Source: Bicyclus anynana (Eukaryota > Arthropoda > Insecta > Lepidoptera > Nymphalidae). From it: a stretch of 64,000 nucleotides of DNA. Position numbers and translations under genes: made by a program. The stretch spans positions 7,346,442 through 7,410,441 of the forward strand of contig NC_069102.1 in the NCBI RefSeq assembly GCF_947172395.1, given 5' to 3'. Positions 10,751-20,043 of the stretch are shown here, piece after piece (positions within the stretch are counted from its first letter, which is position 1; each line of letters starts with the position of its first letter). Under the pieces are notes generated by a model. The model did no database searches and had not been told where the DNA came from. It saw only the letters and a program-made list of their open reading frames with translations.

Positions 10751-11780
10751 ATTCAACCGACTTCCAACTCAAAAAATAACTTTAACTAAAAAGCAAAAAA
10801 TAACATCCTACCTATGTGCTACCTACTGATCAGTTAGAAGTCGGTGCCAAGCCAGTGATGTTTTAATTAAATACGTTTAAACTAAATTTCTGTGATTATT
10901 CCAGAAACAGCTTTAATTAAAACACGACACTGGCTTGGCACCGCCTTCAAACTGATCAGTAGGTAGCACATAGGTAGGATGTTATTTTTTGCTTTTTAGT
11001 TAAAGTTATTTTTTGAGTTGGAAGTCGGTTGAATTTTTTTTATTAAAATTTTTATTTTTTTATTTTTAGTGTTAGCATACCCACTGCGTGTGTACAGTCA
11101 CAACCTATCTAAGTGGAAAGTTCTTATAAATACAAAATTATCAAGTCCAAACACAAGGTAGCTACTGTGAGCCGTCGAGGAGTTCTCTTCACTGTGCTTC
11201 GTCTTCATCACCAGACCCTTAATACATTCGCAATCCATCTAGGTGGAAAGTTCTCATCAATACAAATTTATCAAGTCCAAACACAAGGTAGCTACTGTGA
11301 ACCGTCGAGGAGTTCTCTTCACTGTCCCTCGTCTTCATCACCAGACCCTTAATACAGTCACAACCCATATAGGTGGAAAGTACTCATCAATACAAATTAA
11401 TCAAGCCCAAACAAAAGGCGACTGCTGTAAATCCTTGACGAGTTCCATCGTCTGTGTTTCGGCTCCATCATCAGACCAACTCCAAAACTTCATAAAATTG
11501 TAGTGGTTTAAAATACCTTATGGAAACACTAACAAACGTACTAGCCGTCTCTACAACTTTCGAAAGTTCCCCTCAATTTCTCCAGGATGCCATCATCAGA
11601 TCCTGACATGAAAAAAATGGGACCACCCTGGAAGTAAACCCTACAAAACAAAAAAAGAATTTTCAAAATCGGTCCATAATTGACGGAATTATCGCTGGAC
11701 ATACATAAAAAAAAAAAAAAAAAAAAAAAACATACATACAGCCGAACGTAGAACCTCCTCCTTTTTGGAAGTCGGTTAAA
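10751..11780. mobile_element. Foldback element copy A, 1.05 kb, AACCGACTTC ends
   Basis: Outer ends are AACCGACTTC (10754) and GAAGTCGGTT (to 11777). The left end is a strong palindrome: 10750-10835 and 10950-11035 are perfect 86-bp reverse complements that continue with mismatches. Next come three tandem units of about 128 bp (11096-11480: GTGGAAAGTTCT, CAAGTCCAAACACAAGGTAG, GAGGAGTTCTCTTCACTGT, CATCATCAGACC-like). A right part with CTGGATGCC-like, GGTCCATAAT and AGGAGGAGGTTC-type motifs follows. Class unknown; no transposase. The ORFs at 11113 and 11243 only reflect the tandem units. Confidence 0.75.
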
Positions 11781-12225
11781 AAGCGAAGCTTGACCTGGTC
11801 CGCTATTGAATATATTTTAAAAGTTTTTGTTGGACTAGTATTATAATATGATCGATACTGATGCGCAAAACACTTTTTTGTTATTTTTGTCTGTCTGTCT
11901 GGCAGTCCGTCTTTTTTATTACTCACATCAATTCACAGCATCACGCTGAAACTACTGAATGGATTCAAATGCAATTTGGCTTGATTTGATGCCATAATAC
12001 GGACATGGATACTTTTTGTCGTGAAAATATAATCAAAAAGGGGTGAACTAGGGATAGATAATTTGTATGGAAATTCCTTGAGTTTTTAAGGTACATTTGT
12101 AAATGTAAATTAGTGTACTATTTATTAAACTCTAAAAAACTTGCAAAAAATTAAATAGAAGAGTATGAAATCGGGGGTTGAAATTTCGATTTTCACGCGG
12201 ACGAAGTCGCGGGTGTCCGCTAGTA
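11781..12225. mobile_element. Helitron end fragments
   Basis: 11783-11808 reads AGCGAAGCTTGACCTGGTCC, GCTAT, the 3' end of the minisatellite Helitron. 11940-12225 (CTGAAACTACTGAATGG, TTCACGCGGACGAAGTC, GCGGGTGTCCGCTAG followed by T) looks like the 3' part of a second Helitron. The poly-A run at 11706-11730 belongs to the neighbouring foldback element. Confidence 0.5.
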
Positions 12226-12607
12226 GTATTATATTATTGTAACATTCGAAGTCTTATTTGACTGGATTATTAATAAGATTCTACTAAAAACTTGCTTTAG
12301 AATTGGTAGATTGGCTTTTATTTATAATTGTTAATGTGTGTTCGTAGAAACCATTTCCCTTGCTGACCATATTTTTTTGCCGAATATTGCTTCAATATTT
12401 GGTGCTGGTGCCAAACCCTTATATTACTTTTATAGCTGTAATTAGAGCAATCCCATTAGTTAACGGCCAAAGTAATTTGGTACGTAATAAACGCGATTCT
12501 CACGGTTGTTGGGAAAGCTAAGTGAATGTTTATGGAGACACTATTTTATTGTGAATGTTGTTGTTTATCAGACATTATTAGTTTGGACCGGATTTAGTTT
12601 AATAATG
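12226..12607. other. No gene seen; holds repeat copy 12425-12505
   Basis: Only the diverged match to 7460-7545 is recognised. Confidence 0.4.
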
Positions 12608-12613
12608 ACTATC

Positions 12614-12904
12614 TTTTTTTTTTATTCTTTACAAGTTAGCCCTTGACTACAATCTCACCTGATGGTAAGTGATGATGCAGTCTAAGATAGAAACGGGCTA
12701 ACTTGTTAGGAGGAGGATGAAAATCCACACTCCATTCGGCTTCTACGCGACATCACACCGGAACGCTAAATCGCTTGGCGGTACGTCTTTGTCGGTAGGG
12801 TGGTAACTAGCCACGGCCGATGATCTGCCCAGCCGGAGATCGAACCCAGGACCTCCGTTTTGTAAATCCACCGCGCATACCACTGCGCCACGGAGGCCGT
12901 CAAA
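12614..12904 (-). mobile_element. SINE-2, full length
   Basis: On the minus strand: head GGCCTCCGTGGCGCAGTGGT, B box GGGTTCGATCTC, ACCACCCTACCGACAAAGAC, CCGCCAAGCGATTTAGCG, then the hairpin tail and poly-A. Likely 6-bp ACTATC target duplications lie at 12608-12613 and 12905-12910. The middle has lost the TTCTTAATTGGTCCAGGTCT block kept in other copies. Confidence 0.85.
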
Positions 12905-12929
12905 ACTATCAGCCTATTTTTACAGCACG

Positions 12930-13035
12930 TTGCAGGGCTAAGTCTCCTTATAGGAGAGGGGGTGTGGAGCTTATACCCATCATGCTGCTCAAATGCGGGT
13001 TGGTAGACTTGGGTTGATAATGTTTGATTAACGAA
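12930..13035. repeat. Dispersed repeat shared with 9185-9250
   Basis: CATGCTGCTCAAATGCGGGT, TGGTAGACTTGGGTTGATAA versus CACGCTGCTTTTATGCGGGT, TGGTGGGCTTAAGTTAATG. Resembles the 3' end of a SINE related to SINE-1. Confidence 0.45.
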
Positions 13036-13094
13036 CTACCATGAATGATGATAATTCAACATAAATTTTTGCATGCACGTTTATTAAGAAGTAG

Positions 13095-13335
13095 TTGACA
13101 AAATTGAGCATGCACCTCCAACTTTTCAGTTGTGTGCACTTTAAGAAATTAGATATCACGTATCTCAGACGTTGAAGGAAAATTGCAAATTTTAATTTTA
13201 AAATAATTACCTGAAAATTTTCTTAATTCATTGGGCCAGCGTGGTGGACTAAGGTCTAATCTCTCTCGTCATGAGAGGAAACTTGTGCTAAACAGTAAGC
13301 TGAATATGTGTTTTTAATGATGATGATGATGATTA
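13095..13335 (+). mobile_element. SINE-1, 5'-truncated
   Basis: Starts inside the body (GCATGCACCTCCAACTTTTC) and keeps GGGCCAGCGTGGTGGACTA and a long GATGATGATGATGAT tail. It lacks the tRNA head. Confidence 0.75.
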
Positions 13336-13404
13336 TGACAGAATTGGGGCGATAAACTCAAAACTACTTTTTGAATTTTTTTTCTATAATTCTACAACAC
13401 AACA

Positions 13405-13765
13405 CTCAGTCTCGTTCCGAACGAAAGAGCTATGTTAGGAGTATCTCTGCGTGATCGAATCAGAAATGAGGAGACCCGCAGAAGAACCAAAGTCCGACAT
13501 AGCTCAACTAGTTGCGAAGCTGAAGTGGCAATGGTCGGGGCACATAGTTCGAAGAGCCGTTGGACGTTGGGGTCCCAAAGTACTGGAATGTCGACCCTGC
13601 ACTTGTAAGTGCAGTGTTGGTCGACCCCCCACCAGGTGGAGTCAAGCGAGTCGTAGGGATTCGCTGGATGCAGGTGGCTCAGTATAGTGATGTTTGGAAG
13701 TCCCTACAAAAGGCCTATGTCCTGCAGTGGACGTCCATCGGCTGATTTGATGATGATGATTTAAT
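13405..13765 (+). pseudogene. RTE-clade LINE, C-terminal end and (GAT)n tail
   Basis: Encodes the end of an endonuclease-reverse transcriptase polyprotein. Frame 13451-13687 reads AKLKWQWSGHIVRR, GRWGPKVLECRP and SVGRPPTRW. After a frameshift near 13640, frame 13560-13745 gives GIRWMQVAQYSDVWKSLQKA and ends VLQWTSIG with a stop. The 3' end is GCTGATTTGATGATGATGAT, typical of RTE tails, which are short repeats rather than poly-A. The catalytic reverse transcriptase is absent, so the copy is dead and 5'-truncated. Other 3' scraps of the family lie at 2806, 31255, 35387, 39476, 46105, 50065 and 60915. Confidence 0.8.
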
Positions 13766-13769
13766 AAGT

Positions 13770-13925
13770 GAACTCTGGTTTAATAAGTTTTGCCCCTTTG
13801 TTTCTACCAACTATCAAGTTGAGTCGTTCGGATAACATCGTAATGTGTTAACTTAATGCATGGCTTGGGTGTTAAGTTTTTTTCGTTACGGAATTTCTTG
13901 CATGCAATAGCTTAAAAATATTCGA
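13770..13925. repeat. Dispersed repeat shared with 1300-1500
   Basis: AACTCTGGTTTAATAAG, CAAGTTGAGTCGTTCGGATA, TGTGTTAACTTAATGCATGG and CAATAGCTTAAAAATATTCG match 1300-1500 in order. Class unknown. Confidence 0.6.
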
Positions 13926-14136
13926 AAAAACAGAGTTTCACAAGTATTAAACGTAGTTTCCTCTAGTTTATTCAATTCCTTGTTAGCATTTGAATGTACG
14001 AATAATGCCAAACAAGCCACTTCTCTAACATGAGTACGGATGGAATAGCTATATCTCGATATCAATTGGATGACAATAGGATCTTGATTGTTTACGAGGG
14101 TTGAGGAAAGTAATCCGAGCGACCGAGCCCAACATA

Positions 14137-14310
14137 ACATGATAAGTCATGTTTTTCTCACGGAATTTGTGGATTTTCCGCACCGCTGCCCGTGTTTGCG
14201 AGCTTTTGTGTTCTAGTCCGCTCACCTTGGTTAAACGAATAAAAGGGCTTATTGAAATTTATAGCTGTAAAATGTTATGAAGCCTTTGCGAAACATTTAA
14301 ATTTTAAAAA
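14137..14310. repeat. Direct repeat, first copy (second at 14938-15115)
   Basis: ACATGATAAGTCATG, TTTTTCTCACGGAATTTGTG, GATTTTCCGCACCGCTG and GGGCTTATTGAAATTTATAG recur about 800 bp downstream with scattered substitutions. An unclassified element, or a segmental duplication with later insertions between. Confidence 0.7.
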
Positions 14311-14332
14311 TTAACTTTTATATTGATTTTTA

Positions 14333-14390
14333 GCTTATATAGCTATATAAGCTAAATACAGCTATATAAGCTAAATATAGCTATAGCAGA
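14333..14390. repeat. Short tandem repeat AGCTATATAAGCTAAAT
   Basis: Three imperfect units of about 19 bp. Confidence 0.75.
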
Positions 14391-14560
14391 ACCTTGTGGT
14401 TTCACCTGCGTATTTTTCGTTTGCGTAGAAATAATAGGATATAATATGGCCTACAGCACTCGGGGATAGTGTAGTTTCTAAACAGTGAAAGAATTTTTCA
14501 AATCGGTTCAGTAGTCTAATCAATGCAAATAAACTAATAAATAATCGAATCCTTCCTCTT
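14391..14560 (-). mobile_element. Helitron fragment
   Basis: GGTTTCACCTGCGTA, GGATATAATATGGCCTACAG and AGTGAAAGAATTTTTCAAAT, then CGGTTCAGTAGT, are the family body on the minus strand. Both termini are missing. Confidence 0.6.
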
Positions 14561-14792
14561 ACTTAGTTTAGATGGTCTAAAAGTCTGCGAGAGCCAGACT
14601 TACCTCATTTTATGAAGGCTGTAAGTTTGTCAGCCCATAACTAAGTAGGTGTAGTAGCCAATAATGCAATTTGGACGAATCGAAATCAAAATCGAATTCT
14701 AAAACGCATAGAGTTTAAATTCGACACTCAGCGGGTGAACAATTCCCAGAAGGCGCCACTGTTAGCGTCGTGACTATCTTTTTCCGGTACTA
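14561..14792. other. No gene seen
   Basis: Nothing recognised. Confidence 0.35.
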
Positions 14793-14912
14793 TGTCGTGT
14801 AAAAACCGAAAGGGGTGTGGATTTATATAGCCCGCTTCCATCATAGATTGCATCATCACTTACCATCAGGTGAGATTGTAGTCAAGGGACTAACTTGTAA
14901 AAGAAAAAAAAA
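14793..14912 (+). mobile_element. SINE-2, 3' fragment
   Basis: Keeps ACCGAAAGGGGTGTGGATTT, CATCATCACTTACCATCAGG and the tail hairpin and poly-A. Its head is lost. Confidence 0.7.
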
Positions 14913-14937
14913 TATCTCAGGCTTTAAGACCAAAACC

Positions 14938-15115
14938 CAACATGATAAATTGATAATGTTTTTCTCACGGAATTTGTCGATTTTCCGCGCCGTTGACCGT
15001 GTTAGCGGGTTTTTGTTTTTTAGTTCGCTCACCTAAGCTAAACGAATACAGGGGCTTATTGAAATTTATAGCTGGAAAATGTTATAGAGCCTTCGCGAAA
15101 TATTAAAAAGATTTT
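14938..15115. repeat. Direct repeat, second copy (first at 14137-14310)
   Basis: ACATGATAAATTGATAATG, TTTTTCTCACGGAATTTGTC, GATTTTCCGCGCCGTTG and GGGCTTATTGAAATTTATAG. Confidence 0.7.
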
Positions 15116-15168
15116 TTGTACCTTGATATAAAATTTTTGTTTTCTCAATATAATATTACTAGCGGACG

Positions 15169-15528
15169 CTCGCGACTTCGTCTGCGTGGAACTTAGTTTT
15201 TCACAAATCGGGAACCATGGATTTTTCCGGGATAAAAAGTCCATGTGTTAATCCAGGCTATAATATATCTTAATACCAAATTTCAGCTAATTCGGTTCAA
15301 TAGTTGAGGCGTGAAAGAGTTACAAACATTCATATCATCAAAATCATCAGTTTTCGCAAATCTCGGGAAACCATGGATTTTTCGGGATAAAAAGTAGCCT
15401 GTGTGTTAATCCAGAGTAAAATCTATATCCATTCCAAATTTCAGCTTAATCGCTTCTGTGGTAGCGGCGTTAAAGAGTAGTTACAAACATCCATACAAAC
15501 TTTCGCGTATATAATATTAGTAGGACGT
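15169..15528 (-). mobile_element. Helitron with duplicated body
   Basis: Minus-strand end CTAG (15169-15172, with GCGGACGCTCGCGACTTCG) and far end ATATAATATTAGTAGGA. The middle block (ATGGATTTTTCCGGGATAAA, TGTGTTAATCCAG, CCAAATTTCAGC) occurs twice, in 15169-15350 and 15353-15528. This is a tandem duplication or two nested copies. Confidence 0.65.
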
Positions 15529-15637
15529 ATAAGTTAGGTTATTTGATAGTACGCTTGATATCATAGGAACTCTTGTTAGAGGTCTGGTTTGTGATATTGT
15601 GTCTTAATCAATTCCACGTCCGTTACTATTGAAGTAT

Positions 15638-15839
15638 CTTATGTCAGCTACTGACGATCAAGTAATCTCACATGCCTGCATCATTATCGGCTTGACGTCC
15701 GGTAAAACTGATCGTGTTTTGGTTGCGATCGACATGATGTCATGCACATCGCGACCAACAGACGATCAGTTTTATCGGCTGTCAAGCCGTTAGCGCTCCA
15801 GGCATCTGAGATAACTTCATCGTCAGTAGCTGACATAAG
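15638..15839. mobile_element. Palindromic MITE, 202 bp
   Basis: Ends CTTATGTCAGCTACTGACGA and its reverse complement. The two halves pair along nearly their whole length (ACTGATCGTG-type/GACGATCAGTTTTATC, CGGCTTGACG/TGTCAAGCCG). No coding content. Confidence 0.7.
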
Positions 15840-15849
15840 TCTGTTTTTT

Positions 15850-16909
15850 AACCGACTTCCAAAAAGGAGGAGGTTCTACGTTCGGCTGTATGTATGTTTT
15901 TTTTTTTTTTTATGTATGTCCAGCGATAATTCCGTCATTTGTGGACCGATTTTGAAAATTCTTTTTTTTGTTTTAAAGGGTTTGATTCCAGGGTGGTCCC
16001 ATTTTTTTCATGTCAGGATCTGATGATGGCATCCTGGAGAAATCGAGGGGAACTTTCGAAAATCGTAGAGACGGCTAGTACGTTTGTTAGTGTTTCCATA
16101 AGGTATTTTAAACCACTACAATTTTATGAAGGTCTGGAGTTGGTCTGATGATGGAGCCGATACACAGACGATGGAGCCGATACACAGACGATGGAACTCG
16201 TCAACGATTTACAGTAGCTACCTCGTGTTTGGACTTGATAAATTTGTATTGATGAGAACTTTCAACCTAGATGGGCTGTGACTGTATTAGGGGTCTGGTG
16301 ATGAAGACGAAGGATAGTTAAGGGAACTCCTCAACGGTTCACAGTAGCTACCTTGTGTTTAGAATTGATAATTTTGTATTGATGAGAACTTTCCACCTGG
16401 ATAGGTTGTGACTGTATTAGGGGTCTGGTGATGAAGATGAAGGAGAGTTAAGGGAACTCCTCAACGGTTCACAGTAGCTACCTTGTGTTTGGACTTGATA
16501 ATTTTTTTGGGATTGTAGAACTTAGATACTTATCATAACAAAATAATGTTTCAACTAATTGCTCATTAATTTTTGTTCACACTCAGTAGGTGTGCTAACA
16601 CTAAAAATTAAAAAATAAAAATTTTAATAAAAAAATTCAACCGACTTCCAACTTAAAAATTAACCTAAACTAAAAAGCAAAAAATAACATCTTACCTATG
16701 TGCTACCTTCTGATCAGATTGAAGGCGGTGCCAATCTAGTGTCATGTTTTAATTAAAGCCGTTTTTGAAAGAACCACAGAAATTGTGTAATTTAAAAGGC
16801 TTGAATTAAAACATCACTGGCTTGGCACCGCCTTCAAACTGATCAGAAGGTAGCACATAGGTATTTTTTGCTTTTTAGTTTAGGTTAATTTTTAAGTTGG
16901 AAGTCGGTT
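15850..16909. mobile_element. Foldback element copy B, inverted relative to copy A
   Basis: Same parts as copy A in reverse order: AACCGACTTCCAAAAAGG, AGGAGGTTC, GGACCGATTTTGAAAATTCT, GGTGGTCCCAT and CAGGATCTGATGATGGCATC. Next come about three tandem 128-bp units (16140-16520, with GATGGAGCCGATACACAGAC duplicated back-to-back), then the palindrome 16600-16925 ending GGAAGTCGGTTG. The coding-like ORFs at 15742 and 15939 are incidental. Confidence 0.75.
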
Positions 16910-17173
16910 GAATTTTTTTTATTAAAATTTTTATTTTTAAATATACTTCAATAGTAACGGACGTGGTATTGATTATGTACTCATATTTGATTGTTTATTT
17001 TAGTATAACCATCATTAGTTTTTTTAAAAAGAATATTTGTCATATTTTTTAAAATATGACCAATATCTCCAACTAGTCGGAAAAGAGTACTTACTTTAGA
17101 ACACATGTTGTGTTCTAAAGTAAATATTTTCGGAGTAATTAATATTTCTTTTGTAAATAGATCTTCGATCGAG

Positions 17174-17469
17174 AGCCGTGATAGCCCAGTGGATATGACC
17201 TCTGCCTCCGAATCGACGGTGGGTTCGAATCCGGCCCGTGGCATGCACCTCCAACTTTTCAGTTGTGTGCAATTTAAAAAAATAAATATCATGTGTCTCA
17301 ATCGGTGAAGGAAAAACATCGTAAGGAAACCTGCATACCAGAGAATTTTCCTAATACTCTGCGTATGTGAAGTCTGTCAGTCCGCATTGGGCCAGCGTGG
17401 TGGACTATTTGGCCTAACCCCTCTCAATCTGAGAGGAGACTCAGCTCAGCAGTGAGCCGAATATGGGTC
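17174..17469 (+). mobile_element. SINE-1, near full length
   Basis: A box AGCCGTGATAGCCCAGTGG, B box GGGTTCGAATCC, GCATGCACCTCCAACTTTTC, GGGCCAGCGTGGTGGACTA. It ends GCCGAATATGGGT without the (GAT)n tail. Confidence 0.85.
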
Positions 17470-17636
17470 ACTATTACGCCAGTTAACGCTCGTTACGAGT
17501 TATGCGTTTACTTATAAGTTAATTTCCACAAAGTACAATTGTATAAAACGCTAATCGAAAGAAATGCTGAATACTTTCAAAACCGCACACTACACTTTTA
17601 AAGCTAAAAGATTTTCTTATATTTGCAAAAAGTCGG

Positions 17637-17720
17637 TTTATATTATCAAATTACCTTAATAACTACTAGTACAGGATGTTTATATTATCAAATTACCTTA
17701 ATAACTACTATACAAGATTA
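17637..17720. repeat. 42-bp tandem duplication
   Basis: TTTATATTATCAAATTACCT, TAATAACTACTA appears at 17637 and again at 17679. Confidence 0.85.
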
Positions 17721-18109
17721 GTGCTTTAAAAGATAAAACAAATCTGAACGCTAAGGCGCGGTGTTTTAATAGCTAAATAATGATGGCCGGGAGTCTGCAA
17801 GCAATTAAGATCTAGGTCAAGTAAAAACAAGCTGACTTTGCGGAATAAAAATAAAAGAATTAGCGTCTGTAACTAAAGCTAAATGCTAATTTCACATTGT
17901 GTTGTCTGAAAATTTTTAAATACGTAATGTTACTGTCGAGTTCTTGGTTGAGTTAATGGAATACTGATAACAATTTTTTATTTCCTGTGGGAATACAGGG
18001 ATAAATTCATATATCCTGTGAGACTTGAAAATCGTCTGTAGATCCAGAGATTACCCCCTGTAACATCACAATATTAATATCAATCTTTTAGTCTTTAAAA
18101 TATATAAAT
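17721..18109. other. No gene seen
   Basis: AT-rich. 18035-18065 (GATCCAGAGATTACCCCCTG) is a scrap of the Helitron fragments at 6990 and 8030, reversed. Confidence 0.4.
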
Positions 18110-18640
18110 TTTTTTGTTTTGTAGAAGCAAGCGCTTAGCTACAATCACTCCTGATGGTAAGCGATGATGCAGCCTATGGTGGAACGCGCTTGCCTAGAAG
18201 ATGCCTATTCACTCTTGACTTGAAGATACCCATGTTGTAAGAGGTGGGGAAAACGGAAGCTAGAAGTGCAGTGCGTATAAGAAAAGAGGAACTAAACCGC
18301 TTAGTACGCGTCCGAGGAATATCGATGACGTAGCGGTGTAGATGTTTGCGATGCCTAGCAGTCCTGTGGTAGAACGGCGAAGGTGGCACAAGATCAAACA
18401 GTTCCTGAGCGCACTCCCCTAAATATATCTTGTAGAACACTGATAGACAGGCAACTTTTCAGCGATGCTCTAAGTTATGAAGTTTAGAGTTTGATAATGC
18501 CTCATTGCCAATGAGCCTCCTAGCACGTTTATCCACTGAATCCAAAGCAGCAAGCTGATATTTGGCGGAACCATCCCACAAATGGGAACAGTACTCCATA
18601 CACGACCTAACTTGAGCTTGATTGAATACCTATTCGTCCT
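18110..18640 (-). pseudogene. CR1/Jockey-like LINE: C-terminal ORF2 end and 3' UTR
   Basis: The minus strand from about 18600 reads in one frame SHLWDGSAKYQLAALDSVDK, RARRLIGNEAL, HNLEHR, stop, KVACLSVFYKIYLGECAQEL, PRTRTKRFSSSFLIRTA, SVFPTSYNMGIFKSRVNRHL, LGKRVPP, stop. This is the thumb/C-terminal region of non-LTR reverse transcriptases (FxxxxYxxxxFKxxVxxxL). The usual WNSLP before the VFP motif is altered to LLA. There is one internal stop and 5' truncation, so it is dead. The 3' UTR contains a stem (GCAAGCGC 18127-18134 with GCGCTTGC 18186-18193) around a CCTGATGGTAAGCGATGATG loop, then T-rich DNA, which is poly-A on the minus strand. Clade assignment by eye only. Confidence 0.75.
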
Positions 18641-19366
18641 ATCCGTTTGATGCAATGCGTCCGATACTTACGATGCGGAACAGTGGACGCCTAATATTAA
18701 TTAAACCGAAGGTATTTCATAGAGGAACAGAAGATTAGCTGGTTTACTGATAGAAGCCGGACGGCCCATGAGGCTTTACACCTACCTACGCTCTGGTTAA
18801 TAGACACAGGGTGGCATTGAGAGGTGGTTTTTATACTCAGTTAATAGACTACTACACTAGCCATCACAGCTGGACCATCTGCATCTGCCCTTATAAGGTA
18901 CTATGAAATATGTGACTTGGTCCAGTGGTTAGCCTATGTGATTTTGGATCACAAAGTCCTGGTCGACTCCTAGGTAGGTGGGTTATGAGATAGACACTGA
19001 GCTCTTTATTTTAACAAATTTTCAGTTAACTTCACAACCCCGGGAAATGTGGTATTACACGCCAGATGAATTTGTCGTTAAGATCTTATGCATCTTGTCT
19101 ATTTGCGGCTATTCAGAGAGCATCGTAGACAGTAGACTCAAGTCTAGTGCGGACTGCATCGGGCTGCGTACTAGCGGTCTTTATTCTTGCCAGTAACAAC
19201 ATTTTTTTTTCCAGATTGTCTCCGTATTTCCTGGCAATATGTCCGAAGTATCTACAATACGTATACTAATATCTTAGTCACTAAGACAGACATATTTTAT
19301 TTTATTAGAATATTTATCATACGACATAATGATATTATATATATATAAGTTTATTTTTTGATATTT
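18641..19366. other. No gene seen; left flank of the BEL/Pao insertion
   Basis: No supported coding frame. 18919-18975 (GTCCAGTGGTTAGCCTATGT, GGATCACAAAGTCCTGG) resembles a worn tRNA-derived head. AT-rich near the insertion site. Confidence 0.4.
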
Positions 19367-19371
19367 ATAAT
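19367..19371. repeat. Target-site duplication ATAAT, left
   Basis: Identical to 25013-25017. Five-base duplications fit BEL/Pao-type integration. Confidence 0.9.
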
Positions 19372-19912
19372 TGATGACGCCAACGTATGCTTCGAAAGTG
19401 GACTGTATTTGGGATTTAAGATGTGATATGGCAGGACTCGGACAGGAACCAGACGGGAATAATAAGGCACATACCTTTGATATCCACTCGCGTTCCCAGC
19501 CGACTTCGAGAAGATGACCGGCCGACCACTGGTTTATGAGACGTCACCATATATATGATTGCTCGAGGAATACAGCAATTAAGAAACCCCGAGACAAATG
19601 GAAAGTACAGTTTAGGCACACATTTACACTTTTATATAATGTTAACACTGAAAGGATGGCTTATAGCATCACCATCCCGAGATGCACTTCGCGTTCACAC
19701 GTGGCATACTCGATAGTACTTAACGGCTTATATCATCACCGCGGTAGGTTTCGTACTGTCCGCGCGGGCATAGTGTCCACGCAGTGTTGCTAGCCACAAT
19801 ATGGTGTGGCCAGTATATATTGTGCCTTATTTTAAGGTAAGGTTAGAGACTACAGGTTTAATGGTTTAGGAACAGGTAAGGTATAATGAGGTATTAAACG
19901 CTGGCGTAACCA
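19372..19912 (-). repeat. 3' LTR of the BEL/Pao element (541 bp)
   Basis: Plus strand begins TGATGACGCCAACGTATGC and ends CTGGCGTAACCA. The distance to the second copy is exactly 5100 bp. ORFs inside it occur identically in both LTRs and are not genes. Confidence 0.95.
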
Positions 19913-19930
19913 TACGCCCCCCCTTAATGG
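19913..19930 (-). other. Polypurine tract for plus-strand priming
   Basis: The minus strand reads CCCATTAAGGGGGGGCGTA directly before the LTR (TGGTTACGCC). A purine run two to four bases from the 3' LTR is where plus-strand DNA synthesis starts in LTR elements. The CGTA gap is slightly longer than usual. Confidence 0.7.
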
Positions 19931-20043
19931 GTACCCATTAAAAAAGCTCCAAACTAAACCGTAGAGTGCTCGATACGTAATGTATATTAAGCGTCCCTAT
20001 AATCTATTACAGTAAAGTGTTAATTTATTTTAAGTTTTCTTAT

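Larger units (their letters stand above)
15605..16975. repeat. 1.37-kb segment bracketed by a 32-bp inverted repeat
   Basis: AATCAATTCCACGTCCGTTA, CTATTGAAGTAT near 15606-15637 is the reverse complement of about 16944-16975 with one mismatch. Inside lie a palindromic MITE (15638-15839) and foldback copy B (15850-16909). The bracket may be the ends of a larger element or a split host sequence. Confidence 0.6.

Noticed and set aside
10455..10772. 105-codon proline/tyrosine-rich minus ORF
   Set aside because: It is the complement of the G-rich minisatellite.
11096..11480. CRISPR-like array
   Set aside because: The units are contiguous 128-bp diverged repeats, not short repeats with unique spacers, and the genome is eukaryotic.
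11113..11503. Two plus ORFs with repeated peptide blocks
   Set aside because: They follow the 128-bp DNA tandem units of the foldback element; the sister copy B does not keep the frame.
12820..13017. Possible tRNA genes, suggested by GGTTCGA-type B boxes here and at many other places
   Set aside because: The boxes belong to SINE heads; acceptor stems do not close and the sequence continues into SINE bodies.
19416..19793. ORFs of 67 and 85 codons that occur identically at 24516 and 24636
   Set aside because: They lie in the two identical LTRs, overlap on opposite strands and show no domain.
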